Shown in pieces: positions 1-8,222 of a DNA stretch of 64,000 nt. The notes below the pieces were generated by a model. That model made no database searches, had not been told where the DNA came from, and saw only the letters and a program-made list of their open reading frames with translations. Origin of the DNA: Saccharomonospora marina XMU15 (lineage in GTDB: Bacteria; Actinomycetota; Actinomycetes; Mycobacteriales; Pseudonocardiaceae); the NCBI RefSeq assembly GCF_000244955.1, contig NZ_CM001439.1, forward strand, positions 2,322,628 through 2,386,627, in the 5' to 3' direction. Position 1 is the stretch's first letter. Every line of letters starts with the position of its first letter. The translations under genes were made by a program, and so were the position numbers.

Positions 1-810
1 CGCGGGGGTGACGTCCCCGCCGCGTACCCCGCCACCGGCCAGCAGTCGCAGCCCTTCGGCGAGCAGCCGGTCGTGCAGCTCCCGGTCCAGCTCGAACTCC
101 GCAGGCACGGGGTTGGCCAGCAGCACCCCGGAGTCGCTGAACCTGCCGTGCGCGGCCACCACCCGAGCCACCTGCGCAGGCTCGTCCACCCGGTGCGGCA
201 CCGGCAGGCCGGAGGAGCGCAGGTAGAAGGCGGGGAAGTCGTCGGTCCGGTAGCCCAGCACCGGCACCGAACGGCTCTCCAGCACTTCCAGGGTCGCCGC
301 GATGTCGAGGATCGACTTCATACCCGAGCACACCAGCAGCACCGGGGTGCTCGCGAGCACGCCGAGGTCGGCCGAGACGTCCCAGCTGACCGGCGTGCCC
401 GGCAGCGGGTGGTGCACGCCGCCGACGCCACCGGTGGCGAACACGCCGATGCCCGCGGCCTCGGCGAGCACCGCCGTGCTCGCCACCGTGGTGGCTCCGC
501 AGCCGCCCCGGGCCAGCGCGGGCCCGAGGTCACGCAGCGAGAGTTTTGCCAGGTCCTCGGTGCACACCCGTTCCAGCTGGGGCGCGGCCAACCCCACCAG
601 CGCCTGCCCGTCCAGTACGGCCACCGTGGCGGGAACGGCGCCTGCCGCGCGCACGGTGTCCTCGATGCGAGCGGCCACCCTGAGGTTGTGCTGCTGCGGC
701 AGGCCGTGCGCCAGCAGGGTGCTCTCGAGTGCTACGACGGGGCGGCGGTCGGCGAGCGCGTCGGCGACCTCGGCCGACATCGCGAGGTCGGCCGCGGGAA
801 GGCTGGTCAC
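1..810 (-). CDS. psuG: Pseudouridine-5'-phosphate glycosidase, 3' end cut by window
   Basis: This enzyme splits pseudouridine 5'-phosphate into uracil and ribose 5-phosphate during cytosolic pseudouridine breakdown. The minus-strand translation shows the family landmarks: VALESTLLAHGLP near the N-terminus, GATTVASTAVLAEAAGI and FATGGVGGVH in the middle, SADLGVLASTPVLLVCSG, then GYRTDDFPAFYLRSSG and finally GGDVTP at the edge of the window. The frame stays open to base 1, giving 270 residues of a family that usually has about 300, so only the C-terminus is missing. The start is GTG at 810; an in-frame ATG at 780 is an alternative. The usual partner kinase PsuK is not visible and may lie beyond the left edge. 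Confidence 0.9.
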   Translation of the reverse strand, partial: MTSLPAADLAMSAEVADALADRRPVVALESTLLAHGLPQQHNLRVAARIEDTVRAAGAVPATVAVLDGQALVGLAAPQLERVCTEDLAKLSLRDLGPALARGGCGATTVASTAVLAEAAGIGVFATGGVGGVHHPLPGTPVSWDVSADLGVLASTPVLLVCSGMKSILDIAATLEVLESRSVPVLGYRTDDFPAFYLRSSGLPVPHRVDEPAQVARVVAAHGRFSDSGVLLANPVPAEFELDRELHDRLLAEGLRLLAGGGVRGGDVTPA

Positions 811-864
811 GACAGAATCCTCGCCTATGCGACGGGTCGAGCGCGATGGGGCATCATTGGGTAC

Positions 865-1110
865 GTGAGTACGCAGACGTTGCCTGAAGTCGACACCCGG
901 CCAGAGGGTACCGAGACCACCGACGACGACGCGCCGAAGATGTTCCACTACGTGCGTAAGAACAAGATCGCCGAAAGCGCGGTCATGGGCACGCACGTGG
1001 TGGCGTTGTGTGGCGAGGTCTTCCCGGTGACCAAGTCCCCGAAGCCGGGCTCCCCCGTGTGCCCTGACTGCAAGCGGATCTACGAGAACCTGCCGCCCGG
1101 AGGCGAGTAG
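865..1110 (+). CDS. DUF3039 family small protein
   Basis: An 81-residue soluble protein starting at GTG. The core MFHYVRKNKI, the ALCGEVFPV segment and a C-terminal CPDC pair match the actinobacterial DUF3039 family; the cysteines (ALCG and CPDC) suggest a small metal-binding fold, although no function is established. It is divergent from psuG with about 54 bases between the starts, so the two share a promoter region. Its last 31 bases overlap the end of the convergent BrkB-type gene. Confidence 0.85.
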   Translation: MSTQTLPEVDTRPEGTETTDDDAPKMFHYVRKNKIAESAVMGTHVVALCGEVFPVTKSPKPGSPVCPDCKRIYENLPPGGE

Positions 1111-2336
1111 TCGGTCTCGTCCTGCGGTTCGGGTCGCCGTCGCTGCCACGACGGCTGCTCGCCCGCTGAGCGGTCCGGCTCGCCGGACCGCTCGGGTTGG
1201 CGGTCCTCGCCATGGTCCTCCTCGCCACCGCCGCGGTCACCGCCGTCACCGTGGTTACCGCCGTCGATGGGCTCGGTGGGCTCGGTGCCGGCTTCGTCGC
1301 TGCTGCCGTCGTCGGGCCTGCGTTGCCTGCGTAGCGGCATCGTGGTGCGTTGCCACAGGCCGCCTTCACCATCCTCGGTGCGCAGCCGCTCGTTGGCCCT
1401 GACCATCTCCAGTCGCCGCCACTTGCGCCGCTGCCTGCGGGTCATCCGTGCGGGCCACAGTTCCTGGATGGCGCTGTTGAAGTACGCCCCTGCCACGATC
1501 GCCAGCCCGATGAAGAACGTGAACAGCAGGAACGCGATGGGTGTGGCCAGCGCGCCGTAGGTGTAGCCGGTGGTGGTGATCCAGCTGATGTAGAAGCGCA
1601 GGCCGACACTGGAAAGCAGGAAGATCACCATCGCGAGGCCCGCGCCGGGCAGTCCCCGGTGCCACGGCAGTTTGCGTGGCAACGCCACCTTGTACAGGGT
1701 CGCCAGCGCGAGCACCAGCAGCACCCCAACGGTCGGGTAGTACAGCGCACCGACCCACGAGGCGATCATGGGCTGCCAGTCGGCGGGGAAGAATTCCGGC
1801 AGCAGATTGGGGCCGATCGCGATGATCGGCAGGCCGATCACCAACAGCACCAGGCTCGCCAGGTAGAGCAGCAGCGCGAAGATCCGCTGCCAGACCTCGT
1901 TGCGTACGCCGTACTGGTCGTGTGCCACCGTGATCGCGTCCACGAACGACGACATCGCCGACGAGCCCGCCCACAGCGAGATCAGGAAGCCGACGGAGAC
2001 GATCTCGCCCTTTCCTGTGGTCAGTATGTCGTCCACGGTCGGCTCGATGATCTGGTTCACCACGCTGCCGCTGAAGACCGTCTCGGAGAAGCCGATGATC
2101 TGGTCGTGGACCTCGGTCACGACGGCCTCGCCGAACCAGTCGCCGAGGAATCCGACGCTGCCGAGCAGACCGAGCAGCAGCGGTGGCAGCGAGAGCGTCT
2201 GCCAGAACGCGGCCTCGGCGGCCTCCGAGAAGATGTTGCCGCTCCAGGCCTTGCTGAGCGTGCGGCGCACGAGGCGCAGGGGGACCTTGCGCCTGGCCTG
2301 CCGCGCGGATGCGCGGTCGTCCTCACCGTCCGTCAT
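1080..2336 (-). CDS. YihY/BrkB family inner-membrane protein
   Basis: A 418-residue polytopic membrane protein of the YihY/virulence factor BrkB family (older annotations call these ribonuclease BN). About six hydrophobic segments lie between residues 45 and 290, for example LSLPPLLLGLLGSVGFLG, LLLYLASLVLLVIGLPIIA and PIAFLLFTFFIGLAIVAGA. The conserved AEAAFWQTLSLPPLL start of the domain is present. The last 120 residues are a charged, Arg/Glu/Gly/Asp-rich cytoplasmic tail that looks disordered. The substrate of this family is unknown. The start ATG at 2336 is followed by a basic N-terminus typical of a membrane protein. Confidence 0.85.
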   Translation of the reverse strand: MTDGEDDRASARQARRKVPLRLVRRTLSKAWSGNIFSEAAEAAFWQTLSLPPLLLGLLGSVGFLGDWFGEAVVTEVHDQIIGFSETVFSGSVVNQIIEPTVDDILTTGKGEIVSVGFLISLWAGSSAMSSFVDAITVAHDQYGVRNEVWQRIFALLLYLASLVLLVIGLPIIAIGPNLLPEFFPADWQPMIASWVGALYYPTVGVLLVLALATLYKVALPRKLPWHRGLPGAGLAMVIFLLSSVGLRFYISWITTTGYTYGALATPIAFLLFTFFIGLAIVAGAYFNSAIQELWPARMTRRQRRKWRRLEMVRANERLRTEDGEGGLWQRTTMPLRRQRRPDDGSSDEAGTEPTEPIDGGNHGDGGDRGGGEEDHGEDRQPERSGEPDRSAGEQPSWQRRRPEPQDETDYSPPGGRFS

Positions 2337-2546
2337 GCCGCCGCCTCGGTGTCGATCTCGCCCTCAAGCATGGTGCATGGACAGGTCCACGCCGCTGCTG
2401 GCCCCTGGCGTGTCCAACGCCGCGCGCCGTCGGACCCAACGGGTACCCTTTGCCACGCGCCCTCACCGCGCACCCGGCATGGGCGCCGGGTCGCCGTCGT
2501 GGGGGCCTTCGTGTGTCCGTGTGGTTCGTGAGGAGTTGGAGCGTCG

Positions 2547-4316
2547 GTGTCGGATACGGCCCAGGCCCGGCAGGGGTTCGCCGCACCCGAGCCGGAGCAC
2601 GACGCGACCGCCCGGCCGCTGCGCGCATGGCAGCGGCGGGCGCTCACCAAGTACCTGACGCGCAAGCCGAAGGACTTCCTCGCCGTCGCAACCCCCGGTG
2701 CAGGCAAGACGGTGTTCGGCCTGCGGGTCGCCGCGGAGCTGCTTTCCGATCGCACGGTCGAGGCGATCACCATCGTGACCCCGACCGAGCACCTCAAACA
2801 CCAGTGGGCGGGCGCCGCCGCTGCGGCGGGAATCGCGATCGACTCCAACTTCCGCAACACCACGGGTGTCACCTCCTCCGACTACCAGGGTGTCGCGCTC
2901 ACCTACGCGCAGGTGGCCGCTCATCCGACCATGCACAGGGTGCGCACGGAGAACCGCAGGACCCTGGTGATCCTCGACGAGATCCACCACGCCGGTGACG
3001 CCAAGTCGTGGGGGGACGCGGTGTTCGAGGCGTTCACCCCCGCGGTGCGCAGGCTGGCGCTCACCGGTACGCCGTTTCGCAGCGACGACTCGCCGATCCC
3101 GTTCGTCACCTACGAGCCCGACGCGGACGGCTCGCTGCGCAGCAAGGCCGATCACGCCTACAACTACGCCGACGCGCTCGCCGACGGTGTCGTGCGTCCC
3201 GTGGTGTTCCTGGCCTACTCGGGCGAGGCTTCGTGGCGGACCAGCGCGGGCGACGAGTTCACGGCACGGCTGGGCGAACCACTGACGGCCGAGCAGACCG
3301 CGCGCGCGTGGCGAACCGCGCTCGACCCGGGCGGGGAGTGGATTCCGTCGGTGCTGCAGGCCGCCGACACCCGGCTGACGCAGTTGCGCGCCGGTGGCAT
3401 TCCGGACGCGGGTGGCCTGGTGATCGCCACCGACCAGGATTCGGCACGCGCCTACGCCAAGCTCCTCACCGCGATCTCGGGCGAGCCGCCGGTGGTGGTG
3501 CTTTCCGACGACCCCAGAGCCACCAAGCGCATCGCCGAGTTCGCCGAGTCGGCCGATCGCCGTTGGCTGGTCGCCGTGCGCATGGTCTCCGAGGGCGTGG
3601 ACGTGCCCAGGCTGGCGGTCGGCGTCTACGCGACGAGCGCGTCCACGCCACTGTTCTTCGCGCAGGCCATCGGCCGGTTCGTCAGGTCCCGGCAGCCGGG
3701 GGAGACGGCGAGCGTGTTCCTGCCGAGCGTGCCCGTGCTGCTGGAACTGGCCAGCGAGCTGGAGGCCGAGCGCGACCACGTGCTGGGCAAGCCGCATCGG
3801 GAGAAGGACGGCTGGGACGACGAGTTGCTGGTCGCGGCCAACCGCACCGATGACGAGCGCGGTGAGGAGGAGAAGGCCTTCACCTCGTTGGGAGCCTCCG
3901 CCGAGCTGGATCAGGTGATCTACGACGGCAACTCCTTCGGCACCGCCGTGTTCGCGGGCAGCGAGGAGGAGCAGGAGTACCTCGGGCTGCCCGGGTTGCT
4001 CGAACCGGAGCAGGTGCGTGCGCTGCTGCGGAAGCGGCAGGAGGAACAGCTCGCCGACGCCAAGCGGCGCAAGCCCGCCAAGGCCGGTGAACAGGACCCG
4101 GCCGCCGCGCCGGGGTCGCGCCCGCAGTCGGTGAACGAGCGGATCAAGGCCCTGCGCAAGGAACTCAACACGCTCGTGGGCCTTTACCACCACCGCACGA
4201 GCAAGCCCCACGGCGCGATCCACAACGAGCTGCGCCGGGTGTGCGGTGGCCCGCCTACCGCGATGGCGACCGTGGAGCAGCTGGAGGAGCGCATAGCCAC
4301 ACTGCGCTCCTGGTAA
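2547..4316 (+). CDS. DEAD/DEAH-box superfamily II helicase
   Basis: A 589-residue ATP-dependent nucleic-acid helicase. Motif I TPGAGKT is at residues 49-55, motif II DEIHH at 144-148 and motif III-like TGTPFR at 173-178. The second RecA domain carries VSEGVDVPRL and the motif VI arginine patch QAIGRFVRSR. The C-terminal 150 residues are Glu/Lys-rich with a coiled-coil look and no recognised extra domain. An AGGAG sequence 11 bases before the GTG supports the start. This helicase type is common and well conserved in actinomycetes, but its substrate (DNA or RNA) cannot be read from the sequence. It stands alone; the repeat block follows its stop codon directly. Confidence 0.88.
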   Translation: MSDTAQARQGFAAPEPEHDATARPLRAWQRRALTKYLTRKPKDFLAVATPGAGKTVFGLRVAAELLSDRTVEAITIVTPTEHLKHQWAGAAAAAGIAIDSNFRNTTGVTSSDYQGVALTYAQVAAHPTMHRVRTENRRTLVILDEIHHAGDAKSWGDAVFEAFTPAVRRLALTGTPFRSDDSPIPFVTYEPDADGSLRSKADHAYNYADALADGVVRPVVFLAYSGEASWRTSAGDEFTARLGEPLTAEQTARAWRTALDPGGEWIPSVLQAADTRLTQLRAGGIPDAGGLVIATDQDSARAYAKLLTAISGEPPVVVLSDDPRATKRIAEFAESADRRWLVAVRMVSEGVDVPRLAVGVYATSASTPLFFAQAIGRFVRSRQPGETASVFLPSVPVLLELASELEAERDHVLGKPHREKDGWDDELLVAANRTDDERGEEEKAFTSLGASAELDQVIYDGNSFGTAVFAGSEEEQEYLGLPGLLEPEQVRALLRKRQEEQLADAKRRKPAKAGEQDPAAAPGSRPQSVNERIKALRKELNTLVGLYHHRTSKPHGAIHNELRRVCGGPPTAMATVEQLEERIATLRSW

Positions 4317-4319
4317 CCC

Positions 4320-4403
4320 CGCGAGTCCCCCGCTCTCGTCCGCGAGTCCCCCGCTCTCGTCCGCGAGTTCTGCGCTCTCGTCGGCGAGTTCTGCGCTCTC
4401 GCT
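4320..4403 (+). repeat. Array A: four tandem 21-bp repeats
   Basis: Four contiguous 21-bp units starting at 4320, 4341, 4362 and 4383. Units 1 and 2 are identical; units 3 and 4 replace the CCCCC tract by TTCTG and have the core CGAGTTCTGCGCTCTCG. The array begins 4 bases after the helicase stop codon. The period is exactly two helical turns and also seven codons, so translated frames show spurious heptapeptide repeats. Confidence 0.9.
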
Positions 4404-4531
4404 TGCTGCAACATTCCGCGCGGCTCGGGCGCGAGCGGGCGACATCGTGAGGCGTTCAGCGGAGTGCCCTGCGGCCTCGGCAAGGTGCACCGGCGGGAAC
4501 GGCGGCCCGCCATTTCCAGGCCGACCTTGCG

Positions 4532-4615
4532 AGCCCGGATGCAGAACTCGTGGTCCTGAACGTAGATTTCGTGGTCCTGAAGGCAGAACTCGTGGTCCTG
4601 AGCGGGGGACTCGCG
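4532..4615 (-). repeat. Array B: four 21-bp repeats, inverted relative to array A
   Basis: Four contiguous 21-bp units (4532, 4553, 4574, 4595) that, read on the minus strand, belong to the same family as array A: unit cores are CGCGAGTCCCCCGCTC, CACGAGTTCTGC, CACGAAATCTAC and CACGAGTTCTGC. The outermost unit is complementary over 16 bases to the first unit of array A, so the two arrays can pair across the 128-bp spacer (4404-4531), which contains no gene that I can support. Confidence 0.85.
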
Positions 4616-4668
4616 GGGAGGCCAAACGAGGCTGTATCGATTCAGGGGACTTCCGTTCCGGGATTCGG

Positions 4669-4699
4669 GCGCATATGTTGTCGCGCACAACATATGCGC
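4669..4699. promoter_or_regulatory. 13-bp perfect inverted repeat upstream of sugar ABC operon
   Basis: Arms GCGCATATGTTGT (4669-4681) and ACAACATATGCGC (4687-4699) are perfectly complementary around a 5-base centre. The element ends 61 bases before the start codon of the sugar-binding lipoprotein. Its symmetry, its AT-rich core in GC-rich DNA and the ROK repressor gene at the end of the operon make an operator the most likely role; an RNA hairpin in the leader is the alternative. Confidence 0.6.
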
Positions 4700-4760
4700 G
4701 ACGGTGCGCTGGCCCATCCGGGTCACGGCATCGTCGGCCGGACCCGGAAAGGTTCTACGG

Positions 4761-5891
4761 ATGCGAACGAAGAGACTCCTCGCCTTCCTCGCGGCCGTCC
4801 TCGGCGTGACGCTCACCCTCGCCGCGTGCGGGGCCAACACCGGTGGCGGCGGCGACGGCGGTGACGCGGAGGCGGGTCAGGACGGCGGCGGCTCGCTGGG
4901 CACTGTGGGCGTGATCCTGCCCGAGACGGCCTCCTCCTCCCGCTGGGAGGGATTCGACAAGCCGATGCTGGAGCAGGCGCTGCGGGCAGAAGGCTTCGAC
5001 CCCGACGTGCAGAACGCGCAGGGCGACGTTCAGAAGTTCACCACGCTGGCCGACGGAATGATCGCCCAAGGCGTCAAGGTGCTGGTCATCGCGTCGATCA
5101 ACAGCGAAGTGGGTAGCGCGGTCGCGGCCAAGGCCAACAACGCGGGCATCCCCACCATCGACTACGACCGCCTCAACCTCGGCGGCAGCTCCGACTACTA
5201 CGTCTCCTTCGACAACGTCAAGGTCGGCGAGCTACAGGGGCAGGGCATCGCCGACGCGCTCAAGGACAAGCGGGGCGCCCAGATCATCGAGATCGAGGGC
5301 GCACCCACCGACAACAACGCGACGCTGTTCCACAAGGGCCAGCGCAACGTGCTGCAGCCGCTCTACGACTCCGGCCAGCTGGAACTGGTGCGCAGCCAGC
5401 CTATCGACGACTGGAACAACCAGGCGGGTGGCAGGGTCTTCGAGCAGATCCTCACGGGCAACGGCGGCAAGGTCGACGGCGTGGTCGCGGCCAACGACGG
5501 CCTCGCGGGTGCAGTCATCACGGTGCTGCGCAAGAACGGCATGAACGGTCAGGTGCCTGTCACCGGCCAGGACGCCACGCCGGACGGGCTGAAGGCCATT
5601 CTGCGCGGTGACCAGTACATGACCGTGTTCAAGCCGGTGATGGAGGAGGCCGAGGCCACGGCCAAACTCGCGGCCGCGCTGGCCAAGGGCGACACGGCCG
5701 CCGCCGACGCCCTGGCCAAGGACGTCAGCGAGGACCCCAAGGGCAACCGCAAGGTCAAGTCGGTGCTGCTGGAGCCGTACCTGATCACCAAGGACGAGGT
5801 GAAGCGGGTGGTCGACGAGGGCTACGTCAAGGCGAGCGAGATCTGCACGCCTGACCTGAAGTCGGTCTGTGCCGACCTGGGCATCTCCTGA
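4761..5891 (+). CDS. Sugar ABC transporter substrate-binding lipoprotein (xylose/ribose type)
   Basis: A 376-residue extracellular sugar-binding lipoprotein. It has a basic N-terminus, a hydrophobic stretch and the lipobox LAAC, with the lipidated cysteine near residue 21, followed by a Gly/Asp linker. The mature part is a periplasmic-binding-protein type 1 (RbsB/XylF-like) domain, with GVILPETASSSRW at the first strand and VDGVVAANDGLAGAV and VTGQDATPDGLKAI in the hinge region. GGAAAGG just upstream fixes the ATG. It is the first gene of an operon with an ATPase, a permease and a ROK repressor. The similarity is greatest to XylF-type proteins, but the sugar is an inference. Confidence 0.9.
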   Translation: MRTKRLLAFLAAVLGVTLTLAACGANTGGGGDGGDAEAGQDGGGSLGTVGVILPETASSSRWEGFDKPMLEQALRAEGFDPDVQNAQGDVQKFTTLADGMIAQGVKVLVIASINSEVGSAVAAKANNAGIPTIDYDRLNLGGSSDYYVSFDNVKVGELQGQGIADALKDKRGAQIIEIEGAPTDNNATLFHKGQRNVLQPLYDSGQLELVRSQPIDDWNNQAGGRVFEQILTGNGGKVDGVVAANDGLAGAVITVLRKNGMNGQVPVTGQDATPDGLKAILRGDQYMTVFKPVMEEAEATAKLAAALAKGDTAAADALAKDVSEDPKGNRKVKSVLLEPYLITKDEVKRVVDEGYVKASEICTPDLKSVCADLGIS

Positions 5892-5905
5892 CCGGTACTC
5901 GATCC

Positions 5906-5946
5906 GCCCCGGCGGGCGCGTGCACCTTTCGCGCGTCCGCCGGGGC
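5906..5946 (+). terminator. Intercistronic hairpin between binding protein and ATPase genes
   Basis: The arm GCCCCGGCGGGCGCG (5906-5920) pairs with the complementary arm ending CCGCCGGGGC at 5946, leaving a loop of about 10 bases. The strong GC stem has no T-run and sits inside the operon. This fits a partial terminator or mRNA-stabilising hairpin that keeps binding-protein transcript in excess over the transporter genes. Confidence 0.6.
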
Positions 5947-5966
5947 ACTGACGAGGTGAGACAACC

Positions 5967-6740
5967 ATGAGCGAGCCCATCCTCGAACTGCGTGGTCTGA
6001 ACAAGAGCTTCGGCCCCGTGCACGTGCTGCACGACGTGGACCTATCGGTGCGAGCCGGTGAGGTCACCGCACTCGTCGGCGACAACGGAGCGGGCAAGTC
6101 CACGCTGGTCAAGTGCATCGCGGGTATCCACGCGGCCGACTCCGGCACCGTGCTGTTCCAGGGCAGGCAGGTGCACATCCGCGGCCCCAAGGACGCCGCC
6201 GAGTTGGGGATCGAGGTCGTCTACCAGGACCTGGCGCTTGCCGACAATCTCGACGTCGTGCAGAACATGTTCCTCGGTCGCGAGCGGGGCAGGCCCTGGC
6301 TGCTCGACGAGGCGAGCATGGAACAGGCCGCGCGCAAGACGCTGGCCTCGCTGTCGGTACGCACCGTGAAGTCCGTTCGCACGCCCGTCTCGGCGCTGTC
6401 GGGTGGCCAGCGGCAGACCGTGGCGATCGCCAAGTCGGTGCTGTGGGAGAGCAAGGTCGTGCTACTGGACGAGCCGACCGCCGCCCTCGGCGTGGCCCAG
6501 ACCCGGCAGGTGCTCGACCTGGTGCGCAGGCTCGCCGAGCAGGGGCTCGGTGTGGTGCTCATCAGCCACAACATGGCCGACGTGTTCGAGGTGTCCGACC
6601 GCATCGCGGTGCTGTACCTGGGCCGGTTGGCCGCGGAGGTGCACACCAAGGACGTCACCCACGGACAGGTTGTCGAACTGATCACCGCAGGCCGCTCCGG
6701 CGAGTTGGGCCTCGCCCGTCCCGAGAACGCCGTCCTGTAG
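5967..6740 (+). CDS. Sugar ABC transporter ATP-binding protein, single cassette
   Basis: A 257-residue ABC ATPase that powers sugar import. Walker A is GDNGAGKST (about residues 39-47), the signature is LSGGQRQ, Walker B is VVLLDEPTAAL and the switch histidine is in ISHNM. Most XylG/RbsA-type proteins carry two cassettes in about 500 residues; this one has only one, like FrcA-type single-domain subunits common in actinomycetes, so it would act as a homodimer. It lies between the binding protein and the permease, 29 bases before the latter. Confidence 0.92.
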   Translation: MSEPILELRGLNKSFGPVHVLHDVDLSVRAGEVTALVGDNGAGKSTLVKCIAGIHAADSGTVLFQGRQVHIRGPKDAAELGIEVVYQDLALADNLDVVQNMFLGRERGRPWLLDEASMEQAARKTLASLSVRTVKSVRTPVSALSGGQRQTVAIAKSVLWESKVVLLDEPTAALGVAQTRQVLDLVRRLAEQGLGVVLISHNMADVFEVSDRIAVLYLGRLAAEVHTKDVTHGQVVELITAGRSGELGLARPENAVL

Positions 6741-6769
6741 GTCCGGTAGCAGAGCAAGAGGAAACAGCC

Positions 6770-8188
6770 ATGACCCAGACACCCACCGCGTCCTCCGGCG
6801 CGACGATCACCGACTTCGGCATCGACACCACAGCGATGTCGACCTCAGAGGCCGTACGCGACTACCTGTCCCGGCTGCGGGCAGGGCAGTTGGGGTCGTT
6901 GCCCGCGCTGCTCGGCCTCGTCGCGCTGGTGGTGATGTTCTCGATCCTTTCCGACGTATTCCTTTCGCTGAACAACATGGCCAACCTGCTCGCACAGGGT
7001 GCGGGGCAGACGATGATCGCGATGGGCATCGTGTTCGTGTTGCTCGTCGGCGAGATCGACCTCTCGGCCGGTACCGCGTCCGGCGTGGCCGGTGCGGTGC
7101 TGGCCATGCACTACGTCGAGAACGGCAATCTGCTCGGCGGCATGGGTTCCACGGTGTTCGTGCTGTTCAACGCAGGACTGGCGCTGGCGGCGCTGCTGGC
7201 TGCGCTGCTGCGGATCTGGCCGGGCGTGGCCGTCTCGCTGCTGGGCATCGGGCTGACCTTTTCCGGTGTCCCCGCCAACCCCTGGATCGAGATGTTGCTC
7301 GCGCTGTGCGTGGGTACGGCGATCGGTTGCATCACCGGTTTCCTCGTCGCGCGAGTCGGCATGCCCGCGTTCGTGGTGACGCTGGCGCTGTTCCTGACCT
7401 GGCAGGGTGTGATCCTGCAGTTCATCGGAGAGGGCGGAGTGCTGGGGATCAGCACCTCGCCGGTGCTGAACAAGGTCGCCAACGGGAACCTGTCAGTGCT
7501 GGGAAGCTGGCTGCTGTTCGCGGTCGCCGTGGGTGGTTTCGCGGCCGTGACGCTCGGTGGGCACTTCCTGCGGCTGCGGCGGGGGCTGGTGACCCAACCC
7601 ACCACCATCGTGCTGTTCAAGGTCACCGGGATAGCGGCTCTGGGTCTGGCGGCCACGGCGCTGCTGACGGTGAACCGGTCCAACAACCCGAACGTGGAGA
7701 TCCGCGGCGTGCCCTACGTGGTGCCGATCGTGCTGTTCCTGCTGGTCGTCGGTACGTACGTGCTCAACCGCACCAGCTACGGCAGGCACATCTACGCCGT
7801 GGGAGGAAACCGGGAGGCCGCCCGCCGGGCGGGCATCAATGTCACCCAGGTGCGGGCGAGCGTGTTCGTGGTGTGCTCCTCGGTGGCCGCGCTCGGTGCG
7901 ATCGTGTACTCCTCGAAGGTCGGGTCGGTGGACCCGCAGGCGGGCGGGCTGAACACGCTGCTGTTCGCGGTGGGCGCGGCGGTGATCGGCGGGACCTCGC
8001 TGTTCGGCGGCAGGGGCCGGGTGTCCGACGCCGTCATCGGTGGCACGGTGCTCGCCGTCGTGGCCAACGGGCTCGGCCTGCTGCGGCAGCCCGCCGCCGT
8101 GGTGTCGATCGTGACCGGGCTGGTGCTGCTGTTGGCCGCGACCGTCGACGCGCTGTCGCGCCGCCGCGCCGCCGCCGGGGCGCGCTAA
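6770..8188 (+). CDS. Sugar ABC transporter permease (XylH-like)
   Basis: A 472-residue permease with ten or more hydrophobic segments and the BPD_transp_2 family signature. Characteristic parts are LLVGEIDLSAGTASG, the coupling region around YGRHIYAVGGNREAARRAGI and the late segment AAVIGGTSLFGGRGRV. The length matches XylH-type permeases rather than the shorter RbsC type because of an inserted segment around residues 120-300. GAGGAAAC upstream supports the ATG. It forms the membrane channel for the preceding binding protein and ATPase. Confidence 0.92.
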   Translation: MTQTPTASSGATITDFGIDTTAMSTSEAVRDYLSRLRAGQLGSLPALLGLVALVVMFSILSDVFLSLNNMANLLAQGAGQTMIAMGIVFVLLVGEIDLSAGTASGVAGAVLAMHYVENGNLLGGMGSTVFVLFNAGLALAALLAALLRIWPGVAVSLLGIGLTFSGVPANPWIEMLLALCVGTAIGCITGFLVARVGMPAFVVTLALFLTWQGVILQFIGEGGVLGISTSPVLNKVANGNLSVLGSWLLFAVAVGGFAAVTLGGHFLRLRRGLVTQPTTIVLFKVTGIAALGLAATALLTVNRSNNPNVEIRGVPYVVPIVLFLLVVGTYVLNRTSYGRHIYAVGGNREAARRAGINVTQVRASVFVVCSSVAALGAIVYSSKVGSVDPQAGGLNTLLFAVGAAVIGGTSLFGGRGRVSDAVIGGTVLAVVANGLGLLRQPAAVVSIVTGLVLLLAATVDALSRRRAAAGAR

Positions 8189-8222
8189 GACCCTCGCCAC
8201 CGGTGATGCGACGATTGAGCCC

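Noticed and set aside
1350-2531. Long plus-strand open frame opposite the BrkB gene
   Set aside because: Composition is that of a shadow frame and the minus strand encodes a convincing membrane protein.
4320-4615. CRISPR array
   Set aside because: Units are directly contiguous 21-bp repeats without unique spacers, and no cas gene is near.
4317-4760. Protein-coding frames with heptapeptide repeats on both strands
   Set aside because: The heptad pattern follows from the 21-bp DNA repeats; the frames lack ribosome-binding sites and run into neighbouring genes out of frame.
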